Shown: positions 52,423-60,430 of the stretch, piece after piece
How the letters are laid out: each line of letters opens with the position of its first letter
Position numbering within the stretch: the stretch's first letter is position 1
Origin: Psychrobacter sp.
Lineage (GTDB): Bacteria > Pseudomonadota > Gammaproteobacteria > Pseudomonadales > Moraxellaceae
Assembly: GCF_030454045.1 (NCBI RefSeq)
Contig: NZ_JAKDJE010000008.1
Span: 1 to 63,568, forward strand
Length of the DNA: 63,568 nucleotides
Direction of reading: 5' to 3'
Notes under the pieces: generated by a model
Databases searched by the model: none
What the model was told of the DNA's origin: nothing
What the model saw: only the letters and a program-made list of their open reading frames with translations
Program-made: the position numbers and the translations under genes

Positions 52423-54243
52423 TTAGTCTAGAAAGGCGAAGTTTTCGATATCCATCGCTGTCATGCTTTCGCTTGGCGCAACCATCGCCTCAGCGTGACC
52501 TGAAGTGCGTGGCAACAGCTTATCAAAATAGAATTCTGCGGTTTGAATTTTTGCTTTATAGAATTCTGGCGCTTCTGTACCGCCATTTTCAAGCTTATCA
52601 TAAGCCACGGCTGCCATGCGCGCCCAGTGATAGCCCATCATGACGTAACCTGAGTACATCAAGAAGTCATCTGATGCGGCTGAGATGATCTCACGGTCTT
52701 TACGGGCCATGAGCATCAAGCGTACGGTCAATGTGTTCCACTCAGCACATAGCTTGGTAAGTGCCCAAACAAATTTACGCATGTCTTTATCAAGGGCATA
52801 CTCGCCGCACCATTTCATGATGCTTGAGGTATAGTCACGGATGATCTTACCTTTAGATTGTAAGATAACTTTACGGCCCAGTAGATCCAGCGCCTGTACA
52901 CCCGTGGTACCTTCGTACATGGTTGCGATACGGGCATCACGAGCAATCAGCTCCATCCCCCATTCTTTGATATAGCCGTGGCCGCCATAGACTTGCTGAC
53001 CGTGTTTGGCCGCTTCGATACCAAGCTCAGTCAAGAACCCTTTTAGGATGGGGGTATAAAAACCTAGCTTGTCATCCCATTTTTCAAACTCTTCTTCATC
53101 GCCATTGGCGATGCCTTGTGCCATTTTGTCCGCATAGCGCGCTGAGTGATAGATCATCGAGCGTCCACCTTCAGCAAAGGCTTTTTGCGTCAGTAGCATA
53201 CGGCGTACGTCAGCGTGGTGGATGATCGCGTCAGCTACTTTTTCAGGGTCTTTAGTGCCTGATAAGGTGCGCATAGAGCGGCGTTCTTTTGCATAGGGCA
53301 ATGCATTTTGGAAAGACAGCTCCGTATGTGCCAAACCTTGGATACCTGTACCGATACGAGCAGTATTCATAAAGGTAAACATGGCTTTTAAGCCTTTATT
53401 TGGCTCACCGATAAGATAACCAGTCGCACCGTCAAAGTTCAATACACAGGTCGAAGACGAGCTGATACCCATTTTGTGCTCAATTGAACCACAGACGACT
53501 GCATTGCGTTCACCGGCCTCACCTTCAGCATTGGGCGTGAATTTTGGTACAATAAAGAGCGAGATACCGCGTGTGCCCTCTGGCGCATTTGGTAGGCGTG
53601 CTAAAACAATATGAATGATATTGTCCGTTAGATCATGCTCACCACTTGAGATGAAGATTTTGGTGCCACTGATTTTGTAGGTACCGTCATCCTGCGGGAT
53701 GGCTTTTGACTTTACCTGACCCAAGTCGGTACCACATTGAGGCTCGGTCAAACACATCGTACCTGCCCACGTTCCTTCGACCAATTTTGGTAAATAAAGG
53801 TCTTTTTGCTCATCTGTACCATACTGAAGCAGCGTGTTGATACAACCTGTTGAGAGGCCAGAGTACATCGCCCACGGCCAGTTGGCAGTACCGATCATTT
53901 CAGCTTTGATTAAGTTGATTGATGTGGGTAGGTTCATTCCGCCGTACTGTTCAGGGTATGAGATACCTTGCCAGCCGCCTTCTATAAATTGGTCATAAGC
54001 TTCTTTAAAGCCCTTTGGTGTGGTGACTTCGCCATTTTCAAAATGACAGCCTTCTTCATCGCCTGATTGATAGATAGGAGCAAGGACGTTTTCAGAAAAA
54101 TCTGCCATACCCTGCAGGATCATATCTATGGTTTCAGGATCCGCGTTTTCGCCATTGTCTAGGCTTTTATAGTGGGTTTGGTAGTCAAAGACATCATTAA
54201 TCAAAAATTTGATATCACGTAAAGGTGCTTTGTAAGTTAACAT
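52423..54243 (-). CDS. Large acyl-CoA dehydrogenase (DmdC/FadE-like)
   Basis: FAD-dependent acyl-CoA dehydrogenase of the roughly 600-residue class with an extra C-terminal domain. Seen: MLTYKAPLRDIKFLINDVFD start typical of the class, GGWQGISYPEQYGG near 95-108, TMCLTEPQCGTDLGQVKSKA near 161-180 (FAD/substrate loop), YKISGTKIFISSGEHD near 187-202, GIQGLAHTELSFQNALPYAK near 300-319, RIATMYEGTTGVQALDLLGR near 440-459 with the catalytic Glu. Start is ATG 54243, preceded by AGAGAG; the open frame reaches 54300. Family includes 3-methylmercaptopropionyl-CoA dehydrogenases and medium/long-chain FadE homologues; substrate cannot be decided. Monocistronic. Confidence 0.85.
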   Translation of the reverse strand: MLTYKAPLRDIKFLINDVFDYQTHYKSLDNGENADPETIDMILQGMADFSENVLAPIYQSGDEEGCHFENGEVTTPKGFKEAYDQFIEGGWQGISYPEQYGGMNLPTSINLIKAEMIGTANWPWAMYSGLSTGCINTLLQYGTDEQKDLYLPKLVEGTWAGTMCLTEPQCGTDLGQVKSKAIPQDDGTYKISGTKIFISSGEHDLTDNIIHIVLARLPNAPEGTRGISLFIVPKFTPNAEGEAGERNAVVCGSIEHKMGISSSSTCVLNFDGATGYLIGEPNKGLKAMFTFMNTARIGTGIQGLAHTELSFQNALPYAKERRSMRTLSGTKDPEKVADAIIHHADVRRMLLTQKAFAEGGRSMIYHSARYADKMAQGIANGDEEEFEKWDDKLGFYTPILKGFLTELGIEAAKHGQQVYGGHGYIKEWGMELIARDARIATMYEGTTGVQALDLLGRKVILQSKGKIIRDYTSSIMKWCGEYALDKDMRKFVWALTKLCAEWNTLTVRLMLMARKDREIISAASDDFLMYSGYVMMGYHWARMAAVAYDKLENGGTEAPEFYKAKIQTAEFYFDKLLPRTSGHAEAMVAPSESMTAMDIENFAFLD

Positions 54244-54627
54244 AATCGCTCTCTTTGGTTGGTTCGCTATCATAGACTTACGACGCAGTATTTGAGTCAA
54301 AATTCATGTCAGCGATGTGTCATTATTTTAAGTGAGATAGACAGTATATCGGTCGTCATATGGGTGGGTTATAAACAGCGAGTCCATAATGAGGGTCGTT
54401 GTTGTGATGTCCTTATCAAATATCGGCTGTTATGGCGTTGATATGATTATAGATATTATAAAGCGATAAATATACAATTCATAACTATTATTCATGAATT
54501 TATATTATATTTATTACCTTTAGTTTTATTACGGTAAAAGTGTATCGTCAAAAACGATTTAGATAGACGCTTTAAGATGAGTAACAAGCCAAAGAGCAAT
54601 AGACAAAATACATAAGGCAGACCCTCT
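54244..54627. other. 384-bp intergenic region
   Basis: Divergent spacer between the acyl-CoA dehydrogenase and FUSC-type genes, very AT-rich around 54470-54530. No gene, hairpin terminator or clear regulatory site by eye. Confidence 0.5.
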
Positions 54628-55752
54628 ATGAGCGAGTCAAAATCACACAAACAAACCTCCTGGTTGACCACGTTATTCACGCGTATTAAGGGGCTCATTG
54701 ATGGTGAACTTGGGCATTTACTAACCGTCAATCGTAGCCGAAGACCCTGGCATATGCCTATTATTGCAGCGATTGCGATCAGTTTTCCTGTATTTGTGGG
54801 GGCTTACTTTGGTGACTTGTCTGCTGGAATCAAAGCATCACTGGGTTCGATGATCATTCTCAATTTGCCCTTGGTCGGTGGATTGCCTTATCGGTTAGTG
54901 ACAGTGATGGCTTGGGGATTTGCCATGATACTCAGCTTTGCGCTGGGTTTGATGGCGCAGCAAATCCCTGTACTCAGGCTGCCAGTCTTTATGCTCATTG
55001 CGCTTAGTGTGGTGATGTTCGGTCGCTACTATAAGCAGCCGCCACCAGCAGGGCTGTTTACATTGATGGCAGGTGCCATTGCGCTGTTCATTCCTATACC
55101 TGTAGACCGAATACTCTCAGCAATAGGTCTGGTCTTGCTGGGTAGTGGGTCGTCGATGTTGCTCGCGCTACTGTATACGCTGTTTTTGCTCGCCACACGT
55201 CCTATTGCCCCTGCGCCTAGTTATCATTATGAGACAGATATGATCAGCGACAGTCTCATCGTGGTAGGGTTTGTGAGTGTGGCAATGGTCATCGCTGTGA
55301 CGTTAGAGATGCAATATCCATATTGGGTGGCAATGAGCTGCTTTATTATTATTCAAGGCATCCAGCTGCGAACCATGTGGATCAAGCAATTGCACCGTAT
55401 GTTGGGCACATTGGTGGGTATGGTGGTTGCCAGTTGGCTGCTGTCTTGGGGGCTGTCGACATGGGGTGTTGCCGTGGCTATATTATGTATGATGCTATTG
55501 ATTGAGTCATTTGTCGATCAGCATTATGGGTTGGCGGTGATTTTTATTACACCCTTGACGATATTTATCGCAGAGTACGGCAGTACGATGGCGGTGCCAC
55601 CCGTGGCAGGAGATGTGATTCAGACGCGCATGATTGATACGGCACTTGGCTGTGTGATCGGGCTCAGTGGCGGCTTGGCAATCCACTCTACACGATTGCG
55701 TGAGCCACTGCGGCGTTTTGAGCACTGGTTATTGCTGCGCTTTAATCAGTAA
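54628..55752 (+). CDS. FUSC-type inner membrane protein
   Basis: A 374-residue polytopic membrane protein with two clusters of hydrophobic segments (about residues 45-200 and 225-350), the duplicated transmembrane unit of the FUSC/aromatic acid exporter group. Seen: RRPWHMPIIAAIAISFPVFV near 38-57, GLSAGIKASLGSM-like LSAGIKASLGSMIILNLPLV near 63-82, YPYWVAMSCFIIIQGIQLRT near 230-249 (the typical YW.....IV.Q....T motif), and a polar C-terminus HSTRLREPLRRFEHWLLLRF. It lacks the long cytoplasmic domain of full-length FUSC proteins. Likely a small-molecule exporter; substrate unknown. No membrane-fusion partner adjacent. Confidence 0.7.
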   Translation: MSESKSHKQTSWLTTLFTRIKGLIDGELGHLLTVNRSRRPWHMPIIAAIAISFPVFVGAYFGDLSAGIKASLGSMIILNLPLVGGLPYRLVTVMAWGFAMILSFALGLMAQQIPVLRLPVFMLIALSVVMFGRYYKQPPPAGLFTLMAGAIALFIPIPVDRILSAIGLVLLGSGSSMLLALLYTLFLLATRPIAPAPSYHYETDMISDSLIVVGFVSVAMVIAVTLEMQYPYWVAMSCFIIIQGIQLRTMWIKQLHRMLGTLVGMVVASWLLSWGLSTWGVAVAILCMMLLIESFVDQHYGLAVIFITPLTIFIAEYGSTMAVPPVAGDVIQTRMIDTALGCVIGLSGGLAIHSTRLREPLRRFEHWLLLRFNQ

Positions 55753-55818
55753 AAAGCAGCACAGTTTAAAAAGCAGTACACTTTAAAAAGCAGTACACTT
55801 TAAAAAGCACCATACTTT
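55751..55818. repeat. Four 17-bp tandem repeats
   Basis: Unit AAAAAGCAGTACACTTT. Copies at 55751-55767 (two changes), 55768-55784, 55785-55801 (identical) and 55802-55818 (last copy diverged). The array starts within the FUSC stop codon and ends in the terminator hairpin. Confidence 0.9.
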
Positions 55819-55834
55819 TGAATGCTGCTTTTTG
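55802..55834. terminator. Repeat-associated bidirectional terminator
   Basis: AAAAAGCA of a 17-bp repeat unit can pair with TGCTTTTT at 55826-55833. The first unit (AAAAAGCAGC) pairs even better with GCTGCTTTTT, so alternative hairpins are possible. It lies between the convergent FUSC-type and aroE genes. Confidence 0.65.
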
Positions 55835-55865
55835 TTCAAGGCTAATATTTATTAAATGCTGTTAT

Positions 55866-56732
55866 CTATCCAGCATTTTGACTCAGTGCTTCTGTTGCTT
55901 TTGAGACATCAATTGTAAGACCGGTCCAGCGCTCAAAGCTCAAGGCTGCTTGTCCAATGAGCATACCGTAACCTTCAGACGTTTGGGCCTCACGCGCCGC
56001 GAAATGCTGCAAAAAGGGTAGTTTGCGCCCGTACATCATGTCATAAGCGTATTGGCAGTTTAGATGTTCATTCAGTGGCAAAGTGTCGCCTGATAAGCCA
56101 ATAGAGGTGGCATTGATAATCATATCAAACGTGCCGCTCAAATCCTTGGTGGCACAGGTCTGAATCTGATGCGCTGCAATCACCGAACTTGCTGCGCTCA
56201 GCTCGTCCACCAAATCTACCGCTTTACTCACGGTGCGATTGGCAATAGTCAGTGAGCCAATACCTGCTTCAATCAGCGGTAGTATGACACCGCGTGCCGC
56301 GCCGCCTGCGCCAATAAGGGCAACGCGAGCACCGTCCAGTGGCCAACCTAAGCGTGTTATGTGATTGATGAGCCCTTGTCCGTCCGTATTATCGCCGTAT
56401 ATGGCCTCTTTTATCGACGCGCCTTGTTGTAGTAGCGCCTCATTTATCATGAGGGTATTGACCGCGCCTGCTGTTTTGGCATGCTCTGACAAGCCGCCGC
56501 GTGCCGCACAGCAGTCATAAGCGACTTGCTTAAAAGGTACGGTCACATTAGCACCCATACCGCCACCATGAAAAAACGCCTCAATGACCGCTGTAAAACT
56601 GGCAGCATCGTCAGGGCAATACTGGCGCTGATAGCGAATATCAATACCTGCCTGTAAGGCAAACTGCGCATGAATTTCAGGAGATTTGCTGTGGGCAATC
56701 GGATTGCCAATAACGATGAAGTGTTGGGTCAT
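55866..56732 (-). CDS. aroE: Shikimate dehydrogenase (NADP+)
   Basis: Reduces 3-dehydroshikimate to shikimate in aromatic amino acid synthesis. Seen: VIGNPIAHSKSPEIHAQFAL near 6-25 (shikimate-binding S-x-S), GMGANVTVPFKQVAYD near 62-77 with the catalytic Lys, AGAVNTL near 93, GDNTDGQGLINHI near 112-124 with the catalytic Asp, VALIGAGGAARGVILPLIEA near 137-156 (nucleotide loop), NRTVSKAVDLVDEL and GYGMLIGQAALSFERWTG near the C-terminus. Start at ATG 56732 (MTQHFIVIGNP); an upstream in-frame start at 56759 is less likely. 288 residues. Confidence 0.94.
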   Translation of the reverse strand: MTQHFIVIGNPIAHSKSPEIHAQFALQAGIDIRYQRQYCPDDAASFTAVIEAFFHGGGMGANVTVPFKQVAYDCCAARGGLSEHAKTAGAVNTLMINEALLQQGASIKEAIYGDNTDGQGLINHITRLGWPLDGARVALIGAGGAARGVILPLIEAGIGSLTIANRTVSKAVDLVDELSAASSVIAAHQIQTCATKDLSGTFDMIINATSIGLSGDTLPLNEHLNCQYAYDMMYGRKLPFLQHFAAREAQTSEGYGMLIGQAALSFERWTGLTIDVSKATEALSQNAG

Positions 56733-57097
56733 AAAGGGTCCATTGGCTAAAAGAGACAAGGCATCGTCAACATGCCTCGTTGATGGTCAATTATCATAAG
56801 CGATAACCTAATAATTGACAAACCAACGGCTCATCTAGGTATGCTGCTGCTAAGTAAGGTTTCTGAGGCGTTTTTTTTTAACAAATATGTACCTTCCTGG
56901 AACGTTATGTGTAACCTAAAAGGTAGTCAAGCGCTGAGCAGTTGGGTAAACTATGGATTACATGTTAATTAGTATAATATGCTCTAATGACTGCTAGGTT
57001 ATAACTTTTATTACATACATTCTTTATTAAAAAATCCTTTGTTATCGGTGGCTTCTGGGCCAGCTCGTTAATATTCTTTTAAGATCAATCTAAAAGT
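56733..57097. promoter_or_regulatory. Divergent promoter region, aroE and lipoprotein gene
   Basis: A 365-bp AT-rich spacer. A TATAAT box lies at 56973-56978 facing the lipoprotein gene, but no -35 at standard spacing, so the leader would be about 115 bases. No gene-like frame. Confidence 0.35.
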
Positions 57098-57784
57098 GTG
57101 AGTAAATTATCTATGTGGAACCATAACCTTCAGACTCTTCTAGTTGGTACGATAATGGCAGTTAGTGTGACGCTTGGCGGCTGTGATAGCACCAAAGAGG
57201 ATACGCAAAATCCAGAGACAAACGCTGAGAGCAGCGAGCAGGCTGTGGCCGAGGCTCCTGTAGAAAACAGCGCGGTAGACAATCCTGATCTAGATGGCGC
57301 GACCGCCCAACAAGGTACACCAGTAAAATACGATGTCTCGGCATGGTCAACGGATAAAGTAGAGCCGCTTAATACTGATGAGCTAGAGGGGATAAAATCG
57401 GCATTTGGTCAGGTGATGAGCACCGATGAAAACAGCCTAGACTACGCCAGTAATCCTGCCGCCAAATATCGCTTTATGAAGACGGACGCGCCTTATCTAG
57501 ATATTATCGACTCCGAAAAATATCTTGAGCTTGGCTGGTATTATGCCAATCCGACCGATTCTGATAAAGAAAAAGAGTTGAGCCAAGAGCATGCCAAAAA
57601 AGCCTACCAACTATCGCGCCGACTGATGGGTGATGAGGGTGGTAAAATGGTCGCTGAGATGCTCAACAATCAAATCATCAAAAACAGAGTCATTGGCGGA
57701 CAGAAAGTGGAACTGGCAAAATGTGAGTTTTATAGCTGTATGCTAGTCATCAATAAATCCGCTGCCCAAACAGACAATAGCTAA
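57098..57784 (+). CDS. Putative lipoprotein of unknown function
   Basis: A 228-residue protein with a lipoprotein signal: hydrophobic LLVGTIMAVSV and lipobox LGGC (Cys near residue 29), followed by an acidic linker (STKEDTQNPETNAESSEQAV). Residues about 75-220 look like a helical globular domain (EPLNTDELEGIKSAFGQVMS, LSQEHAKKAYQLSRRLMGDE) with two further cysteines in AKCEFYSCMLVIN near 206-218. GTG 57098 is listed because Lys-3 gives the n-region a positive charge; ATG 57113 is possible. Residue D after the lipid Cys (C-D) would favour retention in the inner membrane by the +2 rule. The stop lies 3 bp before pabC, suggesting co-translation. No family recognised. Confidence 0.7.
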   Translation: MSKLSMWNHNLQTLLVGTIMAVSVTLGGCDSTKEDTQNPETNAESSEQAVAEAPVENSAVDNPDLDGATAQQGTPVKYDVSAWSTDKVEPLNTDELEGIKSAFGQVMSTDENSLDYASNPAAKYRFMKTDAPYLDIIDSEKYLELGWYYANPTDSDKEKELSQEHAKKAYQLSRRLMGDEGGKMVAEMLNNQIIKNRVIGGQKVELAKCEFYSCMLVINKSAAQTDNS

Positions 57785-57787
57785 GCG

Positions 57788-58774
57788 ATGCTAGATATGA
57801 GGTCACTGCCCAACAGCTGGGTATGTCTATATCCACAAGACGATACGGCAACCAGCAAAGCGGTGACACTGTCGCCAGACAACCGCGGCCTAGCATATGC
57901 GGATGGATTTTTTACGACCATGGGTGTGATGGATGGACTCATTCTATGGGCAGACTATCATCGTCAGCGGTTCATCTCCCATGCTGACGCCTTGCAGTTA
58001 GATATGGACTGCGAAGCATTATTGGCGGTATTAAAGATATATGCCCAGCAGCTAGAGCAGGGTATGCTCAAGCTCGTGGTGACTCGCGCTGCACAAGATA
58101 TTCGCGGTTATGGCTATGCACCAAGTGAATCAGGAAGTGCTTGTGAGATATGGCTAAAACCGGCTGTTATGAGAGTCTCCACGGCTGTGCAACTGTCGTT
58201 ACCTGATGGCAATCTAGTACCCATGCAGCCGAATGCCTCGGCGATATGTTTATTTTCACAGATTGCCTGCCTGCCGCCACCGCTGGCAGGACTCAAAAGC
58301 TTGAGCCGCCTAGACAATGTCCTTGCTAGTGGCGAGCTACAGCGTATAAAAGCTGAACCACTAGCGGCTAACGTTAAAAAGAGCCTCAGTGAAGGACTGC
58401 TACGTGATATGAGTGGTCACTGGGTTGAAGGTACGATGAGCAATGTGTTCTATCAGTTAGCAGATGAGCCTTTATGCGAATCTGAAACGTGCTCTAGTGG
58501 CCACAAAGGTGTTGATAACAATCATGAGAATTATCTAACAACAGCTCAATGGTACACCCCTTCCATGGATCAATCGGGCGTAGCTGGTGTCATGCGGCAA
58601 GTGATTATTGATGCTTTGTCCACGACAGAATATCCAGTGGTGATACGGTCGTTATCAGATGAAGACTTGCCTAGGTTGACGCGGTTATTCTTTTGCAATG
58701 CACTGCGCGGCATCATGCCCATAACCAGTTTAACGTTATTGTCAGGTGATATTGTGGATTTTCAATCCGCTTAA
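57788..58774 (+). CDS. pabC: 4-amino-4-deoxychorismate lyase
   Basis: PLP enzyme that splits aminodeoxychorismate to p-aminobenzoate and pyruvate for folate synthesis. Seen: NRGLAYADGFFTTMGVMDGL near 33-52 (family start), KLVVTRAAQDIRGYGY near 95-110, LAGLKSLSRLDNVLAS near 166-181 with the PLP-binding Lys, WVEGTMSNVFYQ near 213-224 with the cofactor Glu, and GVAGVMRQVII near 260-270. 328 residues; an insertion near 225-250 is rich in Glu, Ser and His and lengthens it over E. coli PabC. Its stop shares the TTAA at 58771-58774 with the stop of the convergent methyltransferase relic. pabC-mltG-tmk is normally continuous; here a restriction island separates pabC from mltG. Confidence 0.9.
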   Translation: MLDMRSLPNSWVCLYPQDDTATSKAVTLSPDNRGLAYADGFFTTMGVMDGLILWADYHRQRFISHADALQLDMDCEALLAVLKIYAQQLEQGMLKLVVTRAAQDIRGYGYAPSESGSACEIWLKPAVMRVSTAVQLSLPDGNLVPMQPNASAICLFSQIACLPPPLAGLKSLSRLDNVLASGELQRIKAEPLAANVKKSLSEGLLRDMSGHWVEGTMSNVFYQLADEPLCESETCSSGHKGVDNNHENYLTTAQWYTPSMDQSGVAGVMRQVIIDALSTTEYPVVIRSLSDEDLPRLTRLFFCNALRGIMPITSLTLLSGDIVDFQSA

Positions 58775-59484
58775 TTGTCATTTCCTTTATTTAATAAACG
58801 ATAGAAATGTTGTTTGAAAAACTCTTTTTTCCCTTCAAGTTGTAGGTCTTCATAGCGTGCTTGGCTGAGTTGTAGATATTCAGTTTCCTGTTCAATACCA
58901 ATAAAACGTCTTTCTAAGACATTACCTGCGATACCTGTTGTTGAAGATCCAGCGAAAGGGTCAAGTATCAAAGCATTTTTTTTAGTAGAGGCTAAAATCA
59001 TCTGTGCCAATAATGCCAAAGGTTTTTGCGTAGGGTGCTTACCACAAGATTTTTCCCATTTAGCAATTGCTGGCAAGCGCCACACATCTTTCATTTGCTT
59101 ATCGTTATTGAGTCGTTTCATCAAGTCGTAATCGAAATAATGTGGCACTTTAGGATGTTTTCTCGCCCAGATAATAAACTCTGTTGAATGAGTGAAAAAC
59201 CGACAAGAAAAATTAGGCGGTGGATTGGTTTTTTCCCAAGTTATAACATTAAGTATTTTAAAACCAAGCTGCGGCAAAATACGACCCAGAGTAAAAATAT
59301 TGTGATGTGTACCACTAACCCATAATGTCGCATTATCTGCCATTTTCTCTCGTACAGCAGAAAGCCATTCGTAGGTAAATACGTAAGCATCATTGTCACT
59401 GACAAGCTTGTCCCACTGACCTTTATTGACTGACTGGACTTTATCGCTTTTCACTGTCAAACCATCATTGAATGTACTGGTCAA
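58771..59484 (-). pseudogene. DpnA-like GATC adenine methyltransferase, 5'-truncated
   Basis: Close homologue of the DpnA (M2.DpnII) beta-class N6-adenine methyltransferase. Seen: VQSVNKGQWDK near 17-27, ATLWVSGTHHNIFTLGRI near 53-70, ITWEKTNPPPNFSCRFFTHS near 81-100, ARKHPKVPHYFDYDLMK, KHPTQKPLALLAQMI near 150-164 (motif X region) and ILDPFAGSSTTGIAGN near 174-189 (SAM motif I). The N-terminal 40-odd residues of the family, which hold catalytic motif IV (DPPY), are absent: homology begins at STFNDG, and a stop lies in frame 21 bases upstream. The only start codon is a TTG with no SD. As it stands it cannot methylate. Same strand as the DpnD-like and DpnI-like genes. Confidence 0.8.
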
Positions 59485-59563
59485 GAGACAGCGCTCTACT
59501 ATTATCTATACGCTTATTCATTAATGTTCACAAGTACTGAGAGCTACTTTTGGTTTGAGCTAG

Positions 59564-59776
59564 CTACTCATTCTCTTCTACGCCAAAGATAATAAATTCA
59601 GTATCAAGCATATCATCAGGTTCTAAAATAATATCCTCGCTTCTATACATTTCTCGCGCTTTTAGTAGAGCAGTTTCACCATCTTCTGCAACCACTTCTA
59701 TAAGTGCACTCATCGTTTCGATTACTTCTATTTGGTAAGTATTTGAACCGCCTGTCTTTATCATAAATGTCCTCAA
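59564..59776 (-). CDS. DpnD/PcfM-like small protein
   Basis: A 70-residue protein matching the short DpnD/PcfM family: YQIEVIETMSALIEVVAEDG near 14-33, ETALLKAREMYRSEDIILEP near 34-53 and DDMLDTEFIIFGVEENE at the end, i.e. the family pattern Y.V.I.ET....V.V.A...E.AL......Y..... IVLD..D. In the Streptococcus pneumoniae DpnI cassette dpnD accompanies dpnC (the DpnI gene); its biochemical role is not known. Acidic overall (many E and D). It lies between the methyltransferase relic and the DpnI-like gene on the same strand, though a plus-strand gene intervenes before dpnC. Confidence 0.75.
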   Translation of the reverse strand: MRTFMIKTGGSNTYQIEVIETMSALIEVVAEDGETALLKAREMYRSEDIILEPDDMLDTEFIIFGVEENE

Positions 59777-59935
59777 TAATTAAAGTCTCTCATATATCAC
59801 TTTAGTCATTTATACCAAGTAGATTAGCAAAAGCCCTCAAAAGAAGTGATCGTCTTTTGTTACGCAGACTTGTGCCATAAAGCAAATCGATCAATGATCC
59901 TTTTTCAATAGAAATGTTTAAAAGGACAGTATCGC

Positions 59936-60430
59936 ATGCGTTCGGTATATAAAGATCAACGAATTCCACTACAAGTTCGTAGATTGATGATATTTAATAA
60001 AGTTTGCTGTGTAGCAAAAGAAAATCCTGATGAAGTAATTCACTTACCTTGCTATTCACAGATAGCATTTAGTATTGTCTATTCTAAGAAAGATAAAAAA
60101 TACACAGCGTTTGGAAGTGTGTTTAAGTATGCGCATACCCGTCAAGAAGTCATTGAACAAGGTTTAGATAAGCAGTTTCATGAAGATACTGTGATGTGTG
60201 CAATCACAACCGAAAGACAAGCTTTTACTAAAGCTTCTCGCACTCCGTTAGGGCTGTTAATGAGCTGGAATAAACAGGTAAAAAATCGAGCTTATACCTG
60301 TCTCGATGGCAATGTGAAACACTTTTTCAAAGTAAATGATGAGCTAGAGCTAGATTATCCTCCTCACAAGTTTTACGGTCGTTTGGTTGCTGCCAAAGGT
60401 TTGCCATTATGGGATGATAAGTGTTCTTAG
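59936..60430 (+). CDS. Uncharacterised protein of the DpnI island
   Basis: A 164-residue cytoplasmic-looking protein; I do not recognise a family. It opens with MRSVYKDQRIPLQVRRLMIF and has YSQIAFSIVYSKKDKKYTAF near 41-60, EVIEQGLDKQFHEDTVMCAI near 73-92 and a C-terminal LELDYPPHKFYGRLVAAKGL near 140-159. Five or six cysteines are scattered without a CxxC pair. An SD (AAAAGGACAG) lies at 59920-59929. It is the only plus-strand gene of the island, diverging from the DpnD-like gene and overlapping the 3' end of the DpnI-like gene by 4 bp (convergent). Position suggests a role with, or regulation of, the restriction system, but there is no direct evidence. Confidence 0.6.
   Translation: MRSVYKDQRIPLQVRRLMIFNKVCCVAKENPDEVIHLPCYSQIAFSIVYSKKDKKYTAFGSVFKYAHTRQEVIEQGLDKQFHEDTVMCAITTERQAFTKASRTPLGLLMSWNKQVKNRAYTCLDGNVKHFFKVNDELELDYPPHKFYGRLVAAKGLPLWDDKCS

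Noticed and set aside
59485..59563. Search for the missing DPPY motif of the methyltransferase in other frames
   Set aside because: Reading the minus strand in the frames I checked gave no DPPY-like segment; the 5' part seems deleted rather than frameshifted.
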